DNA of 64,000 nucleotides from Opitutaceae bacterium (GTDB lineage Bacteria; Verrucomicrobiota; Verrucomicrobiia; Opitutales; Opitutaceae). Location: NCBI GenBank assembly GCA_030648295.1, contig JAUSID010000167.1, forward strand, positions 1 to 64,000, read 5' to 3'. The position numbers and the translations under genes were made by a program. The notes under the pieces were generated by a model, which was not told the DNA's origin, ran no database searches, and worked only from the letters and a program-made list of their open reading frames with translations. Shown here one piece after another: positions 19,240-29,082 of this stretch; the stretch's first letter is position 1; each line of letters starts with the position of its first letter.

Positions 19240-19713
19240 TCAGTGCCCGCCGCAACCGTCGGCGCCGTGCGCGTGTCCGTGCTCGAGTTCCTGCGCCGTC
19301 GGTTCACGCACCGCGACGACTTCAACGTCAAACGCAAGGTCGACGCCGGCGAGCGGATGATTCGCATCGAGCACGACTTCGTCGCCCTCGATTGCGCGCA
19401 CCGTGACAATCGGCGCGTGACGATCGGCATCGGTCCGGAACTGATCGCCGATTTTCAGCTCGCCGTCCACCGGCAGCATGCCGCGATTCACCCGCTGTAC
19501 CTGGTCCGGATCGAGTTCGCCGTACGCTTTCGCGGCCGGCACGTGGACCTGCGCTTTCTCGCCCACCGCCGCAAACCGCAACTGCTCATCGAGCCCCTCG
19601 ATAATCTGTCCGGCGCCCTCGAGGTAGGTCACGGGATCCCCGCCAATGGAGGTGTCGAGGACGCGACCGGCAGGATCGCGCAAGGTATAGTGAAAAGTGA
19701 CAACGCGAGGCAT
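19240..19713 (-). CDS. FKBP-type peptidyl-prolyl isomerase, SlyD-like with His/Cys tail
   Basis: [18 protein letters not shown], ...[28 protein letters not shown]-terminus [14 protein letters not shown]. Confidence 0.9.
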   Translation of the reverse strand: MPRVVTFHYTLRDPAGRVLDTSIGGDPVTYLEGAGQIIEGLDEQLRFAAVGEKAQVHVPAAKAYGELDPDQVQRVNRGMLPVDGELKIGDQFRTDADRHAPIVTVRAIEGDEVVLDANHPLAGVDLAFDVEVVAVREPTAQELEHGHAHGADGCGGH

Positions 19714-20045
19714 GAAGGGTGATAAGTGGTCGCGAGCAAATGACGGTGGCAAGTGGGATCCGTGAAATTCTCCGTTCGGACAAATCCGCGGTGCGACTGG
19801 CGGATTTGGTCCCATCGGCTGTCATTACATCGCTCCGCCTCGATTCGATTCCGATCCAGCCACGCCGGCGTGGCCCTGGCCGAACTGTACACGAATGTAG
19901 AATACGAAATCGTCCGGCCGTGAGCTGGTGACTGAACACCCCGAAGGCCCAGCCTCGTTACCTCGGCTGCTACGTGCGGCAGCCGCTTCCGGAGAGCGAG
20001 CGTCTCGCCGGCAACGCGCTGAAATCTCCCGCTGATCGCCGGGCC

Positions 20046-20116
20046 TCTGCCTCCCCGATCATCTGAGCATCCGACCATCTGCGCATCCGACCTTCCGCCC
20101 CTCCGTCCCTCAGCTC
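20046..20116. repeat. Degenerate octamer array (CGATCATC-type)
   Basis: CGATCATC TGAGCATC CGACCATC TGCGCATC CGACCTTC CGCCCCTC CGTCCCTC AGCTCCTC. Confidence 0.75.
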
Positions 20117-20133
20117 CTCGGATCCTCGCCACT

Positions 20134-21375
20134 CTAGCGATCGCGGCCGTACTCCAGCGCCGTGTCGAACAGGGCCACGATGTTTTCCGGCGGCACGTTC
20201 GCCTGGATGTTATGGACCGACGCAAACACGTGACCGCTGCCGGGCGACAGCGCGTCGAGATGCGCTCGCGTTTCCACCGCCACCTGCTCGGGTGTGCCGC
20301 GGGTCAGCGTGCCCTGGCAGTCGCAAGACCCGCCCCAGAAAGCGAGCTGCCGGCCAAAGTCCGCCTTCAGCCGCCGTGGGTCCATTCCGGCCGCGGTGGT
20401 CTGGATTGGATTCAGGATGTCCACCCCCATTTCGATAATCGACGGCAACAAAGGCACGAGCGCGCCGTCGGAATGGAACAACACTTTCCAGGACGTGCGC
20501 TGATGAATCCAGTCGAGCCCACGCTTGTAGGCCGGCAGCAGCAGTTCCCGGAATGCGCGCACGGACAGGAACGGCGCCGCCTGGGTACCAAAGTCATCGC
20601 AGAGCTGCAGAATCTGAATCCGGTCGCCTACGGCGTGGTGAAATGCCTCGAGGTTCTCCAGCCACGCGTCGGTGACTTTCCGATACAACGCGGATACGTA
20701 CTCCGGCTCGCTCGCAAACGTCACCATCCAGTCCTCGAACCCGCCCGTGCCGAGGCCAAAGAACAATTCGAACGGGGGCCCGAACGCGGCGATGACGGCC
20801 TGGTCGGTCGTGTGGTACAGCCGTTCCGCCTCCGTGCGGTAATGCCGGAGGTCGGCCGCGCTCACCCGCGGCGCCTCCCACGCATCGAGGTCCGGGTGCA
20901 AGGCGCCCGGGTATTTCTCGAGGCGGTCGAAATAGAATCCGCGAGCCGGCATTTGGGCCACGACTTCGCCGCCGCGGCGCAGCACCAGGTCGCCATCCGG
21001 CAACGGCTCGGGCGCGAAACTGTCGGGCACCTCGACGTCCGTGCCATCATGCAGCCGCCACGGCTTCCACTCGTCGTTGAAAATGCCGAAGGCAACGCTC
21101 GGGCGATTCACGAGAACGCAATCGCTGCCGAACCGCGCCGAGATCGCGGGCTCCACCTCGGCGAGCATTTGATATAAATCGAAAATCCGCGGCGCATGCA
21201 TCGCGAGAAGCAAGGCGGCGCCGGCGCCCCGCGGTTCATTCCTCGCGAGGAAGGCTCGCAACCGCGCGTACGCGAAAACCGAGATTCCCGTCTGGCGCGT
21301 GCCACCGAAATCAATGGGCACGCGATCGACCGGCGCATGGGTGACAGCGGAAAGAATGCGTTCACGCGAGGTCAT
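20134..21375 (-). CDS. Uroporphyrinogen decarboxylase (URO-D) family protein / methyltransferase-like
   Basis: MTSRERILSAVTHAPVDRVPIDFGGT, VLFHSDGALVPLLPSIIEMGVDILNPIQTTAAGMDP, FWGGSCDCQGTL, ASVHNIQANVPPENI. Confidence 0.88.
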   Translation of the reverse strand: MTSRERILSAVTHAPVDRVPIDFGGTRQTGISVFAYARLRAFLARNEPRGAGAALLLAMHAPRIFDLYQMLAEVEPAISARFGSDCVLVNRPSVAFGIFNDEWKPWRLHDGTDVEVPDSFAPEPLPDGDLVLRRGGEVVAQMPARGFYFDRLEKYPGALHPDLDAWEAPRVSAADLRHYRTEAERLYHTTDQAVIAAFGPPFELFFGLGTGGFEDWMVTFASEPEYVSALYRKVTDAWLENLEAFHHAVGDRIQILQLCDDFGTQAAPFLSVRAFRELLLPAYKRGLDWIHQRTSWKVLFHSDGALVPLLPSIIEMGVDILNPIQTTAAGMDPRRLKADFGRQLAFWGGSCDCQGTLTRGTPEQVAVETRAHLDALSPGSGHVFASVHNIQANVPPENIVALFDTALEYGRDR

Positions 21376-21658
21376 GGAAGCTGGGCGACGTGCTAATCGT
21401 GATAACGCCGCGAACGCGAAGGTATTCCACCACGGCAGTGTTGTTCGCGTCCGGTCGCGGCCCCTCGGCGGCCGATCGCTGCGCGAAAATTGTCCCGCAC
21501 GGCCACACCCGAGCGGCAGCCGTGGCGGATTCATTATTATCAATCGTCGCGCAATTCTGGCCAATGCATGCGCAGGCGAGTGAGCGCGAAACCGGCATAA
21601 AGAGCGCTTACCCGGCACAGCTGTTCCCGCTACCCAAGCAAACTCAACCTGAACCATC

Positions 21659-22435
21659 ATGACGTTTCGACCGCGTCTTAATAAAAATACACTCGTCTTC
21701 GGAGGAGTGGCGGCCTGGGGCCTGCTACTCATCTCCTGCGTGGCGGTAAATCGCACCATGCTCGCGCCGCCGTACATCGCCGGCGCGAACCTCGTGGGCA
21801 ACAAGGGGTGCGCCGAATGCCATTCCGAGGTCACCGACCATTTCAGCTCCTCCACGCACGCCAAGGTTGCCCTCGCCGAGGGCAACGTTGGCAGCACGGG
21901 CTGCGAGGCCTGTCACGGCGCGGGCAGCCTGCACGTGAAAGCCGGCGGCACCAGGAGCACAATTGTCAATCCGGGCAAGTCCCCGGAGGCGTGCTTCCAG
22001 TGCCACCTCGACAAGCGTGGTCAGTTCAATCTGCCCAATGCGCACGCCGTCGCCACCGGCCAGATGAGCTGCAGCGAGTGCCACGACCCGCACCGGGGCA
22101 ATGCCATCAAGGGCACGGGCGCTTCACTGCACACCCAGAATGAGTCGTGCACCGAGTGCCACACGGCGCAAAAGGGGCCGTTCATCTTCAAGCATAATGC
22201 CATGAAGGAAGGCTGCACCTCGTGCCACAACCCGCACGGTTCGGTGAACCAGAAGATGCTCAACGCGCCTGATTCGAATCTGTGCTTGCAGTGCCATGCC
22301 ACCGGTTCGAGCCCCGGCCAGCTCTTCGCGGGTGGACGCGACCACGCCGGCAATCCGGTCAACGGCTCCTGTTGGGCAGCCGGCTGCCACGAGGGAATCC
22401 ATGGCTCCAACGTCAGCCACGCGCTGCGCTACTAA
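21659..22435 (+). CDS. Multiheme c-type cytochrome (MtrA/DmsE-like, about 8 hemes), putative lipoprotein/periplasmic
   Basis: CAECH, CEACH, CFQCH, CSECH, CTECH, CTSCH, CLQCH plus CWAAGCH (CX4CH); N-terminal LLLISCVAV. Confidence 0.92.
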   Translation: MTFRPRLNKNTLVFGGVAAWGLLLISCVAVNRTMLAPPYIAGANLVGNKGCAECHSEVTDHFSSSTHAKVALAEGNVGSTGCEACHGAGSLHVKAGGTRSTIVNPGKSPEACFQCHLDKRGQFNLPNAHAVATGQMSCSECHDPHRGNAIKGTGASLHTQNESCTECHTAQKGPFIFKHNAMKEGCTSCHNPHGSVNQKMLNAPDSNLCLQCHATGSSPGQLFAGGRDHAGNPVNGSCWAAGCHEGIHGSNVSHALRY

Positions 22436-22453
22436 CCCGGCAACCGATCGACC

Positions 22454-24667
22454 ATGAAATCACTCAATTTTGTACTACGCACCGCCGGCCTGGCTTCCGG
22501 CATGGCGCTCCTGTCCATTCCCGTCGCAGCCGCGGAAGCAGATGCGTTCCCGGCGTTCGATACCAACTACATCACGTTCTCGGCCGGTGGCGCCGATATC
22601 GATGGCAGCAAGGCCGCCTACCAGGCCAGGACCCGCAATGCGAAGACCGGCGCGGCGGGCATCGAGGACATGCGCTTCGATTACGATCTGAAGGACAAGA
22701 CCACCCTGTCGGTCAACGGTCGAGCCCTCGCTGGCCAGGAAGACTACCTGCTCAGCTTCAAGCTGACCAAGGAGGAAGTCGGCTCGGTTGAGGTCGGGTA
22801 TAAGACGTTCCGCACGTTCTACGACGGCGCGGGCGGCTTCTTCCCGATCGGAAATGTGTGGATGCCCCTGTTCAGCCGTCCGCTTTATGTCGATCGTGGC
22901 CAGCTTTTCGTGCAGGGCACCATCGTCATGCCGAAAGCGCCGGTGATCTCGTTCAAATACACGCACAGCACCCGCGACGGCCGCAAGGATAGCACGATCT
23001 GGGGCGACACCAATCTGACCGGCATTCCGATCCTCGCTGGCCCAGGCGCCGTGAATCCGATCGCCGCCTCGCGCAAGCTGCTTCCCACCTACGTGGATCT
23101 CGATGAGACGAACGACGCGTGGGAGGTCAGCGTCCGTCACAAGGTGGGTAACACCTCGTTGGTCGTGTCGGTCGGTGGCAATTCCATCGAAAACCGAAAC
23201 GTCCGCGAGATGCAGCAGAACATCGGCGAACTCGCCCCGTTCCCCGCGCCCGTCTTCACGGCGCCGACGGTGAACAACGAACGCGCCGGCAGCCCGCGCC
23301 GCACGACCATGACGCAGCGCCATGAGGAGGACGGCTACCACGCGTCCGCGACATTCGAAACGGCGATGAACGACAAGGTCACCCTGTTTGGTGGCCTCCA
23401 GTATCACACGGCCGACGTCGAAATCGGGCTTTCGCGCAACTTCAGGGCAACCATCGCCTCGGCGACCGGCGTCCGTGAGTATGCCGGCGGCTTCGTCAAC
23501 ACCGGCGCCACCGCCCGTGCTCCCTATCACGTGGTGGCGCAGGGTGACCTGGAATTCGATGTGCTCACCGGCAATTTTGGCGCGCGGTTCACCCCGTCTC
23601 CGAACCTTGCCATCGAGACCGCCCTCCGCGGTGAGCGGTGGGAGGATTCCGGCCGCAACCTGGCCGACTACTCGTCGCAAGGCGTGACGCTCGCCACCGG
23701 CGCCGTCACCTCTTATGCCGCCCAGGGCCAGCACGGCGTGAACAACGTCGAGAAGCCGTGGACTCCCACGTTGGACGTCCGCTACACCGGCATCAAGAAC
23801 GTGGCGCTCTACGCGAGCTGGGAATATCGCACCGCCAAGCAGAACGAGCACGTGCGTTACGAGGGGCTGAACGGCCAGACCAAGCGCACCGAGCTTGATC
23901 TGATCGGCAAGAACATCGAGGAGACGCATTCCAACGCGAAGGTCGGATTTTCGTGGGCGATCAACCCGGCGTTGAACCTTCGGGCCGAGCTGTTCACCAA
24001 GGATCACGAGAACGACTTCGCCGGCTACGACGACGTCGTCGGTCGTGACTACGCGCTGAACTACGATATCTACGGAACGAAGCTCACCGCGGTGGTGAAA
24101 CCGACCAATGCAGTGAGCCTGACCTCCCGCTACGTGCTCCAACGCGGCAAGTCGGCAATCTTCCACAGCGGCCTGACCACAAACGGCGTCATCAACGGCA
24201 CGGTCGATGGCAACGACTCCACCCGCCACAACTTCTCCGAGGGCGTCACATGGAACGTCTCCAAGGCCGTCTACGTCCAGGCGAACGGCTCGGTGGTGTT
24301 CGACCAGATTCAGACGATGTATCCGTGGATCAGCGGCAATGCGAAGCGCAATTTGCGCAACTCCGACAACAACTATGTCACGGCCGATGCGGCGGTGGGC
24401 TTCAGCATCGACCGGAACACGTCCGGGCTGATCCAAGGCACCTATTACCGGGCCAATAATTACGATGCGTCGTATGCGGCCGTCGGCATGCCCCTCGGCG
24501 CCAGCGCACAGGAGACGACCGTTAGCGTCGGCGTCCGGCGCAAGCTGACCGAGAAGACGGTGCTCAGCGCCAAGCTGGGTTACGTTGACAGCAAGAACGC
24601 CACGCGCGGCGGGTATGCGGACTTCCGCGGACCACTCGCCTACGTGTCGGTGCAGCACGCGTTCTGA
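22454..24667 (+). CDS. MtrB/PioB-family outer-membrane beta-barrel (porin partner of multiheme cytochrome)
   Basis: Directly follows the cytochrome gene. Signal peptide; about 700-aa amphipathic beta-strand pattern (VTLFGGLQYHTADVEIG, LYASWEYRTAKQNEHV, VSVGVRRKLTEKTVLSAKLGYVDSKN...YVSVQHAF). Confidence 0.82.
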   Translation: MKSLNFVLRTAGLASGMALLSIPVAAAEADAFPAFDTNYITFSAGGADIDGSKAAYQARTRNAKTGAAGIEDMRFDYDLKDKTTLSVNGRALAGQEDYLLSFKLTKEEVGSVEVGYKTFRTFYDGAGGFFPIGNVWMPLFSRPLYVDRGQLFVQGTIVMPKAPVISFKYTHSTRDGRKDSTIWGDTNLTGIPILAGPGAVNPIAASRKLLPTYVDLDETNDAWEVSVRHKVGNTSLVVSVGGNSIENRNVREMQQNIGELAPFPAPVFTAPTVNNERAGSPRRTTMTQRHEEDGYHASATFETAMNDKVTLFGGLQYHTADVEIGLSRNFRATIASATGVREYAGGFVNTGATARAPYHVVAQGDLEFDVLTGNFGARFTPSPNLAIETALRGERWEDSGRNLADYSSQGVTLATGAVTSYAAQGQHGVNNVEKPWTPTLDVRYTGIKNVALYASWEYRTAKQNEHVRYEGLNGQTKRTELDLIGKNIEETHSNAKVGFSWAINPALNLRAELFTKDHENDFAGYDDVVGRDYALNYDIYGTKLTAVVKPTNAVSLTSRYVLQRGKSAIFHSGLTTNGVINGTVDGNDSTRHNFSEGVTWNVSKAVYVQANGSVVFDQIQTMYPWISGNAKRNLRNSDNNYVTADAAVGFSIDRNTSGLIQGTYYRANNYDASYAAVGMPLGASAQETTVSVGVRRKLTEKTVLSAKLGYVDSKNATRGGYADFRGPLAYVSVQHAF

Positions 24668-24692
24668 TTCGCGTTTGTTATCCCAAAATCAA

Positions 24693-24735
24693 GTCCGGCC
24701 GCGGTGCATGTGGGTGCGCCGCGGCCGGCATCTTT
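24693..24735 (+). terminator. Rho-independent-like terminator after the MtrB-like gene
   Basis: CCGGCCGCGG...CCGCGGCCGG followed by CATCTTTTC. Confidence 0.7.
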
Positions 24736-24850
24736 TCGGGCCTCGCGTTGAAAGCGAGGGGAGCGGCGGCGGGCTGTAGGAGCTTACTTGCGGGCAGCTG
24801 CGGCCGCGGGTGTCGTCTCGGGGGCTGTTCGTTTCTTCGCTCCGGCCGCA

Positions 24851-27487
24851 CTACGTTTCCTGCCGCAGTACTTCCAGCGGCGGATGATCGGTGATGCCGC
24901 GACTCGTCAGCATGCCGGCAATCACCGTCACGATGCACACGCCGACACCGCCGGCGAACACGAGGAGCAATGGGGTCGAGGGCGTGATCCGGAAAATGAA
25001 TTTCGCGAGCAGCGCGTTGCCGGCGATCGAAAGCGCGCAGCCCACGACCGCCGCGAGCACGCCGAGGATCGCGTACTCGACGAGCTGAATCTGCACGAGC
25101 TGCCGGCGGTTCGCCCCCAGCGTGCGCAGTAAGACAGTTTCACGAATCCGCTGGTAGCGGCCGGTCATGACCGCGCTCACCAGTACGATGAGTCCCGTCA
25201 GCACGGTGAAGAGCGCCATGAATTGGATCACGAAAGCGACCTTGCTGAAAATTCCGTCGACCGTCTGCATGACGAGCGCGAGATCGATCGCGGTGACGCT
25301 CGGCAGCGCGTCGACCACGGCGCGCTGCACCCGTGCCGAGTGCTCGCTGTTTTCGGCGCGCACCGCCGCGACGTGAAACTTCGGTGCGGGCTCGAGGACA
25401 CCTTCCGGGAAAACGACGAAAAAATTCGGCTCGAGGCGCCGCCACTCCACGGCGCGGACGCTCATCACGCGCGAGCGCATCGGCACGCCCTGCACGTCCC
25501 ACTCGATCTCGTCACCCAGTTTCAGGCCCATCTGGCGAAACAATCCTTCCTCGACGGAAATGGGGATGACGGCCTCGCCCGGACTGACCCGTCCGGTAAA
25601 GGTCCCGCTCACGAGCCGCTCCGTGCCCTCGAGTTTGCCGCGGTAGGTGGAGCGGTATTCGCGCCGCAACGCCCAGGAGGGCATCGTCGTTTCGCCGCCG
25701 CCCGTTTTCCGATCGGCCTTTCCCGGTGGAGCAGCATCCGCGTCCCGGCGATCGCGGGGCGAATTTCGCAGCCATTCATCGACCTTGCGGCCTTTCAGCG
25801 CCGAGATGCGCATCGTCACAATCGGAGCGTGCACCAGCACGGGCGCGCCGTTTGCCGCCGTGATCTTCGTCAGCGGTTCGATTTGATCATCCTGGATGTC
25901 GAAGAACAGCAGGTTCGGCCGGCCTCCGCCGCTCGTGAACTCGATTTCCTTCAGCAGCGTCGTGCGGGTGAGGAAAAGCGTCAGCATCAGGAACGTCCCG
26001 AGCCCCAGCGAAACCAGCAGCAGGACAGTGCGATTGTTCGGCCGGTAAAGATTGGCCACGCCCTGGCGCACGACGTAGGGCAACCGCGGCAGCGACCAGC
26101 GGCGCGACAGGCCGGCGCCGCGGCCAAGGCTCGCGCGGCGCGCGGCCCAGGCGACGAGCTTCGCGAGCCCGGCGAGGATTCCGAATCCGGCGATCAGCAC
26201 GCCGGCGAAACCGAACCCGTCGCGCAGGCGGTTGGTTTGCCAGATCGAGAACCCGACCACGGCCACGACGATGAACACGCCGATCGCGATTCGCCATGGG
26301 TCGGTCCCGGCCCCCACCCGCTCCGCAAACGCGGAACGCAACGCGACCAGGGGTGAAACCTTTCGCACCGACAGCAACGGAAGCAGCGTGAACAGCACGC
26401 AGATCACGAGCCCCGCGCCCATGCCGCGCAGCACCGCCGCCCAAGCGAGGCTGAAATTCACGTCGAACGGAAGCACTCCTTCAAGCAGGGGGGGCAGCGA
26501 AAGTTGCACCGCAATGCCCAGCACCGCGCCGACGACCGCGCCAAAAATCCCGAGGGCGAGGCCCTGCACGAGGTACACCGCGAAGCTCTGCCACGCAGTG
26601 GCGCCAATGCAGCGCAGAACCGCGACCGTCGTGATCTTCTGCCGCACGTACACGTGAATCGCGCTGGCGATGCCGATGCCGCCCAGGAACAGCGCGACGA
26701 AACCGACGAGGCTGAGGAAGCCTTCGATATTCTCGAGGACACGACCAAGATCGCGTTTCCGTTCCGCGACGGTGTCGAATCCGAGCCGCTCCCCGCGAAA
26801 TCGGCGCCGCATGTCCGACTCGACCGCACCCGGCTCCTTGTCCGCCGGCAGCTTGAGCATGAGCCGGTGCCGGATGAGGACATTGCGATCGGCGAGGCCC
26901 GTCGCCTCGAGGGAGGACATCGGAATCAAGGCGCGCGGCGCGATGGTGGCGCTGATGGCGGAGGACTCGCCCGGCAGCTTCTGCAATGCGCCCACGATCG
27001 TGAACACGCTGTTGCCGAGCTTGACCGCGTCACCGACCCGGGCGTCGAACTGCCGCAGGAGCGTTTCCTCGATGATGGCAACCGCGCCGCCCGCCTTGAA
27101 CCTGGCGGCGGCATCGGCCGGGTCGGTGGTGAAGTCGCCGTAGAACGGGAAATTGCCCTCGAGCGCCCGGACATTGACCAGCCGGGTCTGATTGGCCGCG
27201 CCGGGGAATGCGATCATCGATGAAAAGCTGAACTCGCGCGCGACTTCGGCGCCGAGTTCCGTGGCATGGCGTTGGACCTCCGCGCTGGGTTCGTTGCGGC
27301 CGGTAATGATCAGATCGGCGCCGAGCAGCCCGAGCGCCTGTTCATCGATGCTGCGTTCGAGATTGGCGCCGAGCGACCCGATGGCCACGAGCGCGGCGAT
27401 CCCGAGGACCACGGAAAGCGAAAACAGCAGCAACCGCCGCCGCGAAGCCCGCGAATCCCGCCACGCCATCTGTAGAATAAATTTCAT
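24851..27487 (-). CDS. ABC transporter permease, FtsX/YbbP-like
   Basis: MAWRDSRASRRRLLLFSLSVVLGIAALVAIGSL..., two FtsX-type domains, e.g. VLTGLIVLVSAVMTGRYQRIRETVLLRTLGANRRQL. Confidence 0.92.
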   Translation of the reverse strand: MKFILQMAWRDSRASRRRLLLFSLSVVLGIAALVAIGSLGANLERSIDEQALGLLGADLIITGRNEPSAEVQRHATELGAEVAREFSFSSMIAFPGAANQTRLVNVRALEGNFPFYGDFTTDPADAAARFKAGGAVAIIEETLLRQFDARVGDAVKLGNSVFTIVGALQKLPGESSAISATIAPRALIPMSSLEATGLADRNVLIRHRLMLKLPADKEPGAVESDMRRRFRGERLGFDTVAERKRDLGRVLENIEGFLSLVGFVALFLGGIGIASAIHVYVRQKITTVAVLRCIGATAWQSFAVYLVQGLALGIFGAVVGAVLGIAVQLSLPPLLEGVLPFDVNFSLAWAAVLRGMGAGLVICVLFTLLPLLSVRKVSPLVALRSAFAERVGAGTDPWRIAIGVFIVVAVVGFSIWQTNRLRDGFGFAGVLIAGFGILAGLAKLVAWAARRASLGRGAGLSRRWSLPRLPYVVRQGVANLYRPNNRTVLLLVSLGLGTFLMLTLFLTRTTLLKEIEFTSGGGRPNLLFFDIQDDQIEPLTKITAANGAPVLVHAPIVTMRISALKGRKVDEWLRNSPRDRRDADAAPPGKADRKTGGGETTMPSWALRREYRSTYRGKLEGTERLVSGTFTGRVSPGEAVIPISVEEGLFRQMGLKLGDEIEWDVQGVPMRSRVMSVRAVEWRRLEPNFFVVFPEGVLEPAPKFHVAAVRAENSEHSARVQRAVVDALPSVTAIDLALVMQTVDGIFSKVAFVIQFMALFTVLTGLIVLVSAVMTGRYQRIRETVLLRTLGANRRQLVQIQLVEYAILGVLAAVVGCALSIAGNALLAKFIFRITPSTPLLLVFAGGVGVCIVTVIAGMLTSRGITDHPPLEVLRQET

Positions 27488-27552
27488 GATTTGCCCGCAA
27501 GCTGGATCGGGTGATCGCCCAAAAGTGGGGCTGAAGTGCGCGCGGCAGAAGA

Positions 27553-27646
27553 TCCAAGCTCCAAGCACCAAGATCCAGAGAACCTCCAAAATCCAAACTC
27601 CAATTGGTGATTCATGATTGATCGTTCTCTGGTGCTTGGAGCTTGG
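27553..27646. repeat. Family J paired inverted repeat
   Basis: CCAAGCTCCAAGCACCAAGATCCAGAGAAC ... GTTCTCTGGTGCTTGGAGCTTGG. Confidence 0.8.
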
Positions 27647-27664
27647 CGCTTCCGCGGCGGCGGG

Positions 27665-28414
27665 CTAACGTGCGCGGCCGGGAAGCGCGTCGCCGGACTT
27701 CGCCGCGGAATCGCTGACCACGGCGCCGCCGCGGAGCCGGATGATTCGCTGGCAGCGCTTCGCCAGTTCCAGGTCGTGCGTCACGAGCACCAGCGTCGTC
27801 GCCTTTTCGTGGTTCAGCCCGAAGATCAACTCCACCATCGCGTGCGCGGTGTCGCTATCGAGGTTTCCCGTCGGCTCATCGCAGAACAGGATCTTTGGCC
27901 GGTTCACGAACGCCCGGGCGAGCGCAACGCGCTGCTGCTCGCCGCCCGAAAGCTGCACGGGATAATGATCGTAGCGCTCACCCAGCCCGACGCGCGCGAG
28001 CAGCTGGCACGCGGCCGCCTCTGTATCCGCGCCGCCCTCGCCCCGAAGCTCCAGCGGCACCATCACGTTTTCCACCGCCGTCAGCGTTGGCACCAGCTGG
28101 AAATTCTGAAACACGAACCCGACATGCTCGTTGCGGACCTGCGCCCGCGCATCCTCGCTGAGTTCGCCAATCGAACGCCCGGCCAGGACCACCGTGCCGC
28201 TGCTCGGTTGATCGAGCCCGGCGCACAGCCCGAGCAGCGTCGTCTTGCCACTGCCGCTTGGACCCACGACGGCGACGCTGCCGCCCGCGCCCACCCCGAA
28301 GCTCACTTCCTTCAAGACCGTGAGCTGCCGGCCCCCGGCCGCATCGTACGTTTTCGTCAGCCGCTCGACTTTCAGCATGGATTGACCACTCATGTTACGT
28401 TGCCCACCAAACAC
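27665..28414 (-). CDS. ABC transporter ATP-binding protein, YbbA-like
   Basis: Walker A GPSGSGKTT; signature LSGGEQQRVALARAF; ILFCDEPTGNLD. Confidence 0.95.
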   Translation of the reverse strand: MFGGQRNMSGQSMLKVERLTKTYDAAGGRQLTVLKEVSFGVGAGGSVAVVGPSGSGKTTLLGLCAGLDQPSSGTVVLAGRSIGELSEDARAQVRNEHVGFVFQNFQLVPTLTAVENVMVPLELRGEGGADTEAAACQLLARVGLGERYDHYPVQLSGGEQQRVALARAFVNRPKILFCDEPTGNLDSDTAHAMVELIFGLNHEKATTLVLVTHDLELAKRCQRIIRLRGGAVVSDSAAKSGDALPGRAR

Positions 28415-28440
28415 ACGATTCCGACGAAAGGAAGCTCACG

Positions 28441-29079
28441 ATGCTGAGAGGCGGAATCGCATCCGTTGTTGTGGCCGGCCTGCTCCCGTGGCTGGGCCTG
28501 GCGGTTTCCGCCCGCGGCACGGAGCCGCGAACCATTGTTTTCTTTGGCGACAGCCTGACGGCCGGCTACGGACTCGCCGATCCCTCGACGCAGGCGTATC
28601 CGGCGCTCATCCAGCGCAAAATCGACGCGGAGCATCTTGCGTGGCGCACCGTGAACGCCGGGCTCAGCGGCGAAACGACCGCGGGAGGGCTGCGGCGGGT
28701 CAACTGGATCCTCCGTCAGCCCGTCGATATTTTCGTGCTCGCGCTCGGTGCCAACGACGGGCTGCGCGGCATCAGTCCCGCCGTCTCGCGCCAAAACCTC
28801 CAGCAAATCATCGCCCGCGTGCAGGCGAAGAATCCACGCGTTCGAATCGTCGTTGCCGGCATGCAAATGCCCGCCGCGATGGGCGCCGATTACACGGAGG
28901 AGTTTCAAGCGATGTTTCCGGCGGTCGCCGAAAAAAACGACGCGGTGCTCATTCCCTTCCTGCTCGAAGGCGTCGGCGGCCGGCTTGAATTGAATCAACC
29001 CGACCGCATTCATCCCAATCCCTCCGGCCACGAACGCGTCGCGGAAACAGTCTGGGCGATTTTGAAAACCCTCCTCTAA
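28441..29079 (+). CDS. GDSL-family arylesterase/lysophospholipase, TesA-like
   Basis: FFGDSLTAGYGL, LALGANDGLRG, HPNPSGHERVAE; divergent from ybbA-like gene. Confidence 0.93.
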   Translation: MLRGGIASVVVAGLLPWLGLAVSARGTEPRTIVFFGDSLTAGYGLADPSTQAYPALIQRKIDAEHLAWRTVNAGLSGETTAGGLRRVNWILRQPVDIFVLALGANDGLRGISPAVSRQNLQQIIARVQAKNPRVRIVVAGMQMPAAMGADYTEEFQAMFPAVAEKNDAVLIPFLLEGVGGRLELNQPDRIHPNPSGHERVAETVWAILKTLL

Positions 29080-29082
29080 TCC

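Noticed and set aside
20134-21897. 587-aa version of the URO-D protein
   Set aside because: Upstream 174 codons overlap antisense to the cytochrome gene; MTSRERIL at 21375 is the natural start.
22475-24658. 727-aa minus-strand ORF antisense to the MtrB-like gene
   Set aside because: Shadow ORF of a high-GC coding strand; sense strand has the signal peptide, barrel pattern and operon context.
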